This document shows positions 58,065 to 64,000 of a stretch of 64,000 bases of DNA, one piece after another. Numbering within the stretch: position 1 is the stretch's first letter; each line of letters starts with the position of its first letter. This DNA comes from Aureimonas fodinaquatilis (GTDB lineage: Bacteria; Pseudomonadota; Alphaproteobacteria; Rhizobiales; Rhizobiaceae): positions 682,001 through 746,000 of the forward strand of contig NZ_VTWH01000002.1 of the NCBI RefSeq assembly GCF_008369445.1, given 5' to 3'. Position numbers and translations under genes: made by a program. The notes under the pieces are model-generated. The model saw only the letters and a list, made by a program, of their open reading frames with translations, had not been told where the DNA came from and searched no databases.

Positions 58065-58874
58065 TTAACGCCCCCGCAAAACCGCCCGACGAATTTCCTC
58101 CCGGACAATTTCAGCCACCACATCGGGCAGGTTTTCGTCCAGCCATTCCTTCATCATTGGCCGCAGAATATCCTGCGCCATTTCTTCCAGCGAGCGCAGT
58201 TCGCCGGAACGGATAGCCTGTGTCAGCTCGGCAAAAGACGCGCTGATCTGCGATTCAGTTTCATCTGAAATCAATGGATCGTAGCGGAAAGCAGGAACGC
58301 CCTGTCCTGCCGCCTCCTCCAAAATCGCAGAGCGAAAATCCCGCATTCTGGGCTCATCATTGTTTGCGGCCATGGCGGAAGGTGGTGCGGCTGGAAAGTC
58401 CGGCATTAGGGTTTCTTCACTGTCATCCGGTTCAGTTGGCAGATAATGCCCGGTTGGCTCAGGCTCGATGTCGTGTGAAAATTCTGCCTGCAGTGCAGCT
58501 TGTATGTCAAAGACATCCTCTTCAGCAACATCAACATTTTGAGCCACAGCAGCCTCCGCCGCACCATCATTCACCGCGCTTTCCACTATACCTGCTGCGG
58601 CAACAGCTTCATCGTCTTCCAGCTCGTGCCGAAGATCGAAAGCCACGGATCCGCTGTAGGCGGACCGCGCTGGTGTGACATAGACGGGCGATGAGAACAC
58701 GGGCACCGGGCGCGCTGGTGCCGATGCCGGCGTTTCATCTGCAATTTCAGGTGATGTCTTTTCCTTTGAAGCGGACTGCACGGTGCGCCCCGCCTCTCCC
58801 TGTTCGATAATCTGACGGATGGAGGCCAGAATTTCCTCCATCGACGGCTCTGCTGAAGAGCTGCTTTTTTTCAT
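58065..58874 (-). CDS. popZ: PopZ-like polar organizing protein (DUF2497)
   Basis: A 269-residue protein with the PopZ pattern: a conserved N-terminal helix EPSMEEILASIRQIIEQ, a long acidic Pro/Ala/Glu/Asp-rich disordered middle, and a conserved C-terminal oligomerisation region ILRPMMKEWLDENLPDVVAEIVREEIRRAVLRG. In Caulobacter and Agrobacterium PopZ forms polar assemblies that anchor chromosomal centromeres or organise growth-pole proteins. I start at ATG 58874 (MKKSSSSAEPSMEEI). It is upstream of valS and downstream of tolC, a conserved order. Confidence 0.9.
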   Translation of the reverse strand: MKKSSSSAEPSMEEILASIRQIIEQGEAGRTVQSASKEKTSPEIADETPASAPARPVPVFSSPVYVTPARSAYSGSVAFDLRHELEDDEAVAAAGIVESAVNDGAAEAAVAQNVDVAEEDVFDIQAALQAEFSHDIEPEPTGHYLPTEPDDSEETLMPDFPAAPPSAMAANNDEPRMRDFRSAILEEAAGQGVPAFRYDPLISDETESQISASFAELTQAIRSGELRSLEEMAQDILRPMMKEWLDENLPDVVAEIVREEIRRAVLRGR

Positions 58875-59139
58875 CAAGGCATTTCCCGAATGACATTCGC
58901 GACCACCCCGCGAATCGTGCATTCAGGCTAGCCAAAATCATTATTCAAATGAATCCCGTTAACGGAATTTTATGACTTGGAAACACTTTATCAACAAATA
59001 CGATTGCGCAGATTGTTTCCACCAAAGGTGTAGAGCGCGGGATCCTGCTGATTTTCGACAAAGCTATTGGTTAGAGCGCCCGGCGATTCGAGACGCTCAG
59101 GATTTTTAAGCCAAAAGAACTAGGCACCTATTTGCGGAC

Positions 59140-60552
59140 CTAGCGGCCGTCCGGGGTGCGCATACCATACGCCTTACGATCAACTGCGTTGAAATGCTGG
59201 TTCGGATCGTAAACGGGGACATTCAGGCCCAGATGCGTCGGTGAAAGACGACCCAGTGCCGAAAGAAGCTGATAAGACGCCACGACAGAATCGCGCTGCG
59301 CACCAACCAGCAAAATCTGACCATCAATAACATCCGCCTGCGCGTCCAACACGTCCAGTGTGGTGCGCTGACCAACAGTGCGTTCTTCCTGCACACCAAC
59401 CAGAGCAAGGCGAGCAGCCGCAACCTGGGCGCGATAGCCGGTCACGTTTGCCTCAGATGCCTGAATGTTGGCCCATGCAGTGGCAACCGCCGCTCGCACC
59501 TGATCTCGATAGTTGTCCACCTCGATCCGGCGCTGGCCAAGCACTTGTTTGGCCTGACGAACCTGAGAGGAAACCAGACCGCCCTGGTAAAGAGGAATTG
59601 TCAGCGATGCGCCAACACTGGCCGAAACCTCGTTCTGGGTGCCGACATTGACGCCCGGCAAACCGGTGGCTGGACGGCTCAGGCCATAGGTGTTGTCAAC
59701 TGAGGCACCTACAGAAAGCTGGGGCAGAGATTGCCCCTCGAATGACTTGACCGAATAGGAGGCATCATCGACTGCGAAAAGTCCGGCCTGAATGGCGGGA
59801 TGTTCAGCCTGCGAAATTGCCAGACCTTGCGAAATGCTGCCGGGCATCAGGCGCTCAGGCGGCTTCTGCCCGGGCTCAAGACTGTTGGCAGGATCGCCGA
59901 TCACATCAAAATAAACGGCTTCACTGGTTGCCACAGCGGCAAGCGAACTGTTCAGCAGCGCAGTGGCAAGCGCTTCGCGCGAGTCGGCCTGTGCCACGTC
60001 TGTGCGGGTACCCTCACCCACTTCAAACCGGGCATTGGCGGCACGCACCTGCTCCCGGAGGAATGCCAGGTTCTGGCGGCGCAATTCAGAAATCTGCCGG
60101 TCACGAATAACATCCATGTAAGCCATGGCTGCATCCATCAACGTGTTCTGCACCGTGTTGCTGAGTGTTGCCTGCGCCGAGCGCACACGAGCTTGCGCGG
60201 CCTGAATGTTGTTTGGTGTCTGGAAACCGTCGAACACCGTCTGGCTGATTTCAATTCCCACGCCAAGGCTGCTGCTGCGGGAATTCAAATGCGGAACACC
60301 GTCACCGTAGGTTGTGCGACCTCTGGCGGCCGCTGCCGAACCACCAACAATAACTGTAGGGCGCATACCGGCTCGCGCCTGCGGAACCGATTCATCGGTC
60401 GCGCGCAACGCTGCCCGCGCCGCATTCAACGACTGGTTGTTGGCGTAAGCCTTGGCCATCGCTTCCCGCAACGTTTCAGCTTCGGCGGCGCCCATGCTTG
60501 TAAACAGCACACCCAATGTCAGCGCCGTTGATAGCCAGCTTGCCCTACGCAT
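59140..60552 (-). CDS. tolC: TolC family outer-membrane efflux protein
   Basis: Outer-membrane channel for tripartite efflux pumps and type I secretion, 470 residues from the ATG at 60552. It has a signal peptide (MRRASWLSTALTLGVLFTSMGAAEA), then two structural repeats: LREAMAKAYANNQSLNAARAALRATDESVPQARAGMRPTV and ALVGVQEERTVGQRTTLDVLDAQADVIDGQILLV, the second being the LxxVxxExxVGxRTxLDVLxA signature. GGGGTG lies six bases upstream. Order tolC-pcm-like is conserved in rhizobia. Confidence 0.95.
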   Translation of the reverse strand: MRRASWLSTALTLGVLFTSMGAAEAETLREAMAKAYANNQSLNAARAALRATDESVPQARAGMRPTVIVGGSAAAARGRTTYGDGVPHLNSRSSSLGVGIEISQTVFDGFQTPNNIQAAQARVRSAQATLSNTVQNTLMDAAMAYMDVIRDRQISELRRQNLAFLREQVRAANARFEVGEGTRTDVAQADSREALATALLNSSLAAVATSEAVYFDVIGDPANSLEPGQKPPERLMPGSISQGLAISQAEHPAIQAGLFAVDDASYSVKSFEGQSLPQLSVGASVDNTYGLSRPATGLPGVNVGTQNEVSASVGASLTIPLYQGGLVSSQVRQAKQVLGQRRIEVDNYRDQVRAAVATAWANIQASEANVTGYRAQVAAARLALVGVQEERTVGQRTTLDVLDAQADVIDGQILLVGAQRDSVVASYQLLSALGRLSPTHLGLNVPVYDPNQHFNAVDRKAYGMRTPDGR

Positions 60553-60780
60553 AAAAACACCCCGCTTGCAGGAAGGCTTGAAGGCCATCCTCAGTATTCC
60601 GCGCGATGCGGATATTATTCTGTATCGCGCCTTTATGACACGAAATGCACCGCCTGACGCAACTACGCCAGCCCGCGACGCCCCAACAAATGTCTTTTGC
60701 CCACAAGTGTGACCGATCGATAACACTTGTTAACACTTTTAGCCGTAAACCGATATTATAATTAACCACATTATAGCTGT

Positions 60781-61431
60781 TTAGAAAACAAATTCGGGCT
60801 TCAAACCAAAGCCCGGCAGTTGGCTCACCCCATAGTTGAAGGCAAAACGACCGGAAACAACTCCACCTTCTTTAGAGTAAAGCTTTGCAGCGGCCGAAAA
60901 TCCCCGACCTTCAATAACCACCAGCCTTCCGCGTTCTTTCAACTGCTCAAACAGAGCCGCAGGTACCTGGTCCACACCACCGTCGATGATGATGACGTCG
61001 TAAGGCCCTTCTTTGGCGTATCCCTCAGCCAGCGGCGCCTGAACCACAACTGCAGATACAATGCCCAGACTTGCGAGCGCATCAGATGCCGCTTGCGCCA
61101 GTGCGGGGTCTTCTTCCACGGCAACAACCGAAGCTGCCAGATGTGACAAAACCGCCGCGGAGTAGCCTGCGCCGCACCCGATGTTCAGCACGACATCGTC
61201 TTTTTCAATTTCGGCAAGCTGCAAAAGCCGGGCAAAAGGCGCAACTTCCATGAGATGCCGCCCGCCGCCCAAGGCAATTTCGCCGCCCATATATGCAAAT
61301 GGCCGTTTCGATTCCGGCACGAAGATTTCCCGCGGAACAGTCAGCAATGCACGAAGAATGTCATGGTCCGTCACATCAACAGTGCGAACCTGATTATCGA
61401 CCATTTTGGTGCGTGCCTGGACAAAATCCAT
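60781..61431 (-). CDS. Protein-L-isoaspartate O-methyltransferase family protein (second PCMT)
   Basis: A 216-residue PCMT-fold methyltransferase: MDFVQARTKMVDNQVRTVDVTDHDILRALLTVPREIFVP, motif I VVLNIGCGAGYSAAVL, and VIIIDGGVDQVPAALFEQL. The substrate loop differs from the true enzyme at 38775 (AYMGGEIALGGGRHLMEVAPFARLL in place of PLPCGETIGS...), and this tolC-linked family in rhizobia is of uncertain substrate. The start at 61431 gives the family N-terminus; an ATG at 61467 adds 12 residues. Upstream codons would run into tRNA-Asn. Confidence 0.85.
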   Translation of the reverse strand: MDFVQARTKMVDNQVRTVDVTDHDILRALLTVPREIFVPESKRPFAYMGGEIALGGGRHLMEVAPFARLLQLAEIEKDDVVLNIGCGAGYSAAVLSHLAASVVAVEEDPALAQAASDALASLGIVSAVVVQAPLAEGYAKEGPYDVIIIDGGVDQVPAALFEQLKERGRLVVIEGRGFSAAAKLYSKEGGVVSGRFAFNYGVSQLPGFGLKPEFVF

Positions 61432-61562
61432 GACCAATGCCTTTCGAGAGTTTCCTGCCGTTCCCATAAGCGTCGCCTCGCCCGGAAGCAAGTCGCAAGC
61501 CGCTTTGCAGCATGCCTTGAGGCATGCGGGAGAGTGTATGACTGATAATGTCTCTGGAAAAG

Positions 61563-61637
<75 letters not shown>

Positions 61638-62003
61638 ATGCCGTAACGTTGCCGTCAGCGAGGGTGCCTATAGCAACCCGTTTCACTCTTGCCAAGCGTC
61701 AGCCCGATAAAAAACGTGAACTTCCGCCCTAAGCCTGGCAAAAATTTTGCCCTCCCAGTAAGCCGCGACATTATGCGGCACCGCAATTACGATCATAAGC
61801 CACTGAATTCAAACCAGACTTCGCACAATCCATTGTCAACGGTCAGAAGTTTCGTCTATAGATGGCCGCGGCGAATTCCTTTAGATGATCCAGAGTCTTT
61901 TGGATAAGGTAGAAATTTCAACCACAAGTTGCCATTATTCTAAGGTACTTACCCAAGGGTTGCGGCTATGCCGCCAGTTGCCTGCTGAAAGATTTTGCAG
62001 AAA
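61638..62003. other. Intergenic region between tRNA-Asn and the small membrane protein
   Basis: About 365 bases. It contains the tRNA-Asn promoter (61668-61696). The remainder is AT-richer and has no credible ORF, strong hairpin or repeat that I can see. Confidence 0.5.
61668..61696 (-). promoter_or_regulatory. Promoter of tRNA-Asn
   Basis: On the minus strand CTTGGC (61696-61691), exactly 17 bases, then CTATAG (61673-61668), about 30 bases before the mature tRNA 5' end; a very good alphaproteobacterial promoter. Confidence 0.8.
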
Positions 62004-62279
62004 ATGAAACAGGACAAGCCGGCCAGACGCGACTTTATCAGGTTGCGCGGCAATTCAATTGAGGTGTTCGGGCGTTCAATCAAGCTTCCCTCTTCCCGAC
62101 CAGCGCGTGTTGCCGTAGGCGTGGCATTCGTGATCGGCGGAATTTTCAGCTTTTTGCCGGTTCTCGGGCTCTGGATGCTGCCCGTTGGAATTTTGATTCT
62201 GTCGATAGATTTCGTCATGGTTCGCCGCTGGCGCCGCCGCGCCAGCGTTAAATGGGGCCGCCGACAACGCCGGGCATAA
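62004..62279 (+). CDS. Small two-helix membrane protein, unknown function
   Basis: A 91-residue basic protein with two hydrophobic helices separated by a tight glycine turn (VAVGVAFVIGGIFSFLPVLGLWMLPVGILILSIDFVMV) and a strongly basic C-terminus (RRWRRRASVKWGRRQRR). The FLPVLGxWMLPxGxxxLSxD sequence recurs in small hypothetical membrane proteins of Rhizobiales (possibly the PGPGW family). I start at the ATG at 62004; a TTG three codons earlier is possible. Neighbours give no hint of its role. Confidence 0.75.
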   Translation: MKQDKPARRDFIRLRGNSIEVFGRSIKLPSSRPARVAVGVAFVIGGIFSFLPVLGLWMLPVGILILSIDFVMVRRWRRRASVKWGRRQRRA

Positions 62280-62359
62280 TTATTGTCTGACGAATCGTCC
62301 ATAGCTGCAAATGCCCCCTTGCCTAATGCGCCGCGGGCCAGTAGGTACAGCCTCGTTGG

Positions 62360-62433
62360 GGCCTCGTGGCGGAGTGGTTACGCAGAGGACTGCAAATCCT
62401 TGCACGCCGGTTCGATTCCGGCCGAGGCCTCCA
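62360..62433 (+). tRNA. tRNA-Cys (GCA)
   Basis: Cloverleaf: acceptor GGCCTCG/CGAGGCC, D-arm TGGCGGAGTGGTTACGCA, anticodon stem AGGAC-TGCAAAT-CCTT with anticodon GCA, T-arm GCCGGTTCGATTCCGGC, discriminator T and encoded CCA. A weak TTGCCT-N17-TAGGTA lies just upstream. Confidence 0.96.
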
Positions 62434-62524
62434 CTGCCACATCTAAGCCATCGTTATTACAGAATAAGTTGGCTTAAGCCTGCGATCTGAATCGCGGCGT
62501 TTTTAACAATGTGGCAGATTTTTT
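62434..62524 (+). other. Branched terminator-like RNA structure after tRNA-Cys
   Basis: Immediately after the tRNA CCA, CTGCCACAT (62434-62442) can pair with ATGTGGCAG (62509-62517), enclosing two hairpins: TAAGCCA/TGGCTTA (62444-62450 and 62470-62476) and GCGAT/ATCGC (62482-62486 and 62491-62495, loop CTGA). The closing stem is followed by ATTTTTT. That is a three-way junction ending in a U-run, so it could be an unusual terminator of the tRNA transcript or the 3' part of a separate small RNA. Confidence 0.55.
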
Positions 62525-62667
62525 CCGCAATATGATTCACGCTTGCGCCATGCCACTCGACATGCGTGACATTTCGCTGGTCACCACATGTTCGGGCCAT
62601 AAGACTTGAATCACTGTCTGACGAAGCAATATACCACGCAACCATCTGAGGTAGCGTGGAGCACCAC

Positions 62668-63045
62668 ATGTCAGTTTTTCGACCCGTCTTGTCGGGCTGC
62701 CTGGTTGCTGCAGCAATCACGTTCTCTGGCTTTGCCGTTCCAAAAATGGCGATAGCGCAGGATTTGAACACACTGGACCGACACCTCGACTCCCAGCGGT
62801 GGAACAGACTGCAGGATCACCAGAACCAGACGCGAACGATGGGTCCAAGATCGCAGCAGACCCGACCTTCGAAAAATCTGGCAAAATGCACTGAAAACCA
62901 CGTTCCACGCGGCGACTACCGTCGCATGGAGGCGGAATATCATAAAAAGCGGAGGGCGGAGGGCAAGCGCAATGCGGATCGCTGGTCCAGACAGCAGGCT
63001 GATGCCTGGTATCAGCGGCTGAAGGCGCGGGGTGTCTGTCGTTAA
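62668..63045 (+). CDS. Small secreted basic protein, unknown function
   Basis: A 125-residue protein with a signal peptide (MSVFRPVLSGCLVAAAITFSGFAVPKMAIAQ) and a mature part rich in Arg, Gln, Asn and Trp, with LDRHLDSQRWNRLQDHQNQTRTMG and a C-terminal half reading DYRRMEAEYHKKRRAEGKRNADRWSRQQADAWYQRLKARGVC. Two mature cysteines (near KNLAKCTENHVP and at the C-terminus) could form a disulfide. I recognise no family. The preferred ATG is at 62668; a GTG at 62656 adds four residues. Confidence 0.7.
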   Translation: MSVFRPVLSGCLVAAAITFSGFAVPKMAIAQDLNTLDRHLDSQRWNRLQDHQNQTRTMGPRSQQTRPSKNLAKCTENHVPRGDYRRMEAEYHKKRRAEGKRNADRWSRQQADAWYQRLKARGVCR

Positions 63046-63223
63046 ACGACTTGCAGGATCCAGGCCTTTTCAACAGCAATCGCACTTTGAATTGCGCATC
63101 CGGCAAGCATCGCGGCAGCCAGACGGCCTTTCATTGCAATGTGCTGGAAGGCACGCCGCTCGGCCAGTGGCGGTCGCCGCCCTGTCGACACCAGGCTGAT
63201 TTTTTCAGATTTCGAACGACGTC

Positions 63224-63246
63224 ACGGCAGGCGTTGCGCCTGCCGT
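63224..63246. other. GC-rich hairpin between convergent genes
   Basis: ACGGCAGGCG (63224-63233) and CGCCTGCCGT (63237-63246) with a TTG loop, between the secreted protein gene and the autotransporter stop at 63269. No U-run on either strand, so termination would need Rho or more. Confidence 0.4.
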
Positions 63247-63268
63247 AACTGAACTCAAATTCGTTGGT

Positions 63269-64000
63269 TCAGAATGCGAACTTCAATCTCGCATTGACGC
63301 CCTGCTCTGTGCTGCCATCACCAAACTGGCCGCTGTAGGAAACGCCGAAGGTGGCGCTTTCGGAAATTGCGGCGTCAAAGCCCACTTCCAGTACTGCCGC
63401 ATCTTTGGCAATTGGTGTGCCAACGGTTGTAAACGGGCTTCCTGTGTCAAAAGCCAGCGTTGCCTGTGGGTCAATATCCCCGAAGGCATGTCGCCAACCC
63501 ACCATTCCCATGAACGTCACCGGAATTTCACCGGCAACGATGCTGTGCGATGCACGCAGGCCCAGCGTTGTGAATGTGGTTTCCGTGGTGTCTTTGCCGC
63601 TTGTCAAAGCTGCACTGCCACCCGTTTCCGAAAAGGCATCTGTGCGCAGATTCACATAGGCGATGTTGGCGAATGGTTCGAGTGAAACGAACCCGGTTTC
63701 AATGCCATATGCAACTTCACCAAATGCCTCAAACGCACCTGCGTCATAGTCCGCAGTCAGAACCTGTGAGGTAGCTGGAAGGAAGACGCTGCGTTCGGAC
63801 TCCACATTATGCCACGTGTAGGAGAGGCCGCCGCGTAGTGACACAGGACCTGCCATGGTTCCGGCGTAGATGCCCAGATGGTAGCTATCAACATCAGCCT
63901 TGTAAGCGCGTTCGTTGACGTTGAATGTTGACTGGCTGTATCCGGCAAAAAGTCCCAGCCGCGCAGTTTCAAAGGCCATGGCATCCAGTCCGACAATTGC
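63269..64000 (-). CDS. Autotransporter outer-membrane beta-barrel domain, C-terminal part (cut by window end)
   Basis: The minus-strand frame stays open past base 64000, so only the last about 243 residues are present. It shows a type V autotransporter barrel: repeated amphipathic strands with alternating aromatics (GLFAGYSQSTFNVNERAYKADVDSYHLGIYAGTMAGPVSLRGGLSYTWHNVESER, EVAYGIETGFVSLEPFANIAYVNL, GLRASHSIVAGEIPVTFMGMVGWRHAFGD) and a C-terminal strand ending in Phe (ARLKFAF), the BAM recognition signal. The passenger domain and signal peptide are outside the window, so function cannot be guessed. Confidence 0.9.
   Translation of the reverse strand, partial: AIVGLDAMAFETARLGLFAGYSQSTFNVNERAYKADVDSYHLGIYAGTMAGPVSLRGGLSYTWHNVESERSVFLPATSQVLTADYDAGAFEAFGEVAYGIETGFVSLEPFANIAYVNLRTDAFSETGGSAALTSGKDTTETTFTTLGLRASHSIVAGEIPVTFMGMVGWRHAFGDIDPQATLAFDTGSPFTTVGTPIAKDAAVLEVGFDAAISESATFGVSYSGQFGDGSTEQGVNARLKFAF

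Overview
The window is a stretch of core chromosome from an alphaproteobacterium, most likely order Hyphomicrobiales (Rhizobiales). The evidence is the gene content and order: nuoA-N followed by birA, rnj, mce, a DUF1467 gene and proS; lon-clpX-clpP-tig; a fused secDF next to yajC; argS, a SPOR protein, nagZ, tatABC, serS, surE, pcm and an NlpD-like gene; and exoR, valS, popZ, tolC and pcm. Promoters where visible are of the alphaproteobacterial TTGAC-N17-TATA-poor type. No genus is assigned.

Layout. 1-20100: proS (cut by the window start), then on the minus strand the complete 14-subunit complex I operon nuoABC-DEFGHIJKLMN, with one extra gene (a GFA/CENP-V family protein) wedged between nuoC and nuoD, running on into birA, rnj, mce and DUF1467. 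A strong candidate small RNA (about 1165-1311, + strand) lies between proS and DUF1467. 20500-28250: tRNA-Asp, tRNA-Val, hupB, lon, clpX, clpP, tig and tRNA-Leu, a protein quality-control block. 28470-33330: a DUF1127 microprotein, trmFO, a DUF4153 membrane protein, and homologues of the mitochondrial complex I assembly factors NDUFAF6 and NDUFAF3. 33330-43180: secDF, yajC, a DUF815 ATPase, a LytM/NlpD-like lipoprotein, pcm, surE, serS and tatCBA. 43390-49300: nagZ, a SPOR-domain division/cell-wall protein, argS and dgt. 49520-55200: erpA, xth, a lipoprotein, a LuxR-type regulator, exoR and a FadL-family porin. 55200-64000: valS, popZ, tolC, a second PCMT-family gene, tRNA-Asn, a small membrane protein, tRNA-Cys, a small secreted protein, and the C-terminal barrel of an autotransporter cut by the window end.

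Working together: complex I and its possible assembly factors (NDUFAF3/NDUFAF6-like) are in the same window; Sec, Tat and YajC form an export block; Lon/ClpXP/trigger factor/HU form a stress and proteostasis block; NlpD-like, SPOR, NagZ, PopZ and ExoR are envelope and polarity functions.

I found no prophage, CRISPR array, toxin-antitoxin pair, transposase or defence system. The less-described material is non-coding: the sRNA candidate, a dispersed family of palindromic intergenic elements (about five copies) resembling rhizobial mosaic repeats, and a branched terminator-like RNA structure directly after tRNA-Cys. No computation or database search was run; family calls rest on recognised motifs and memory of gene order.
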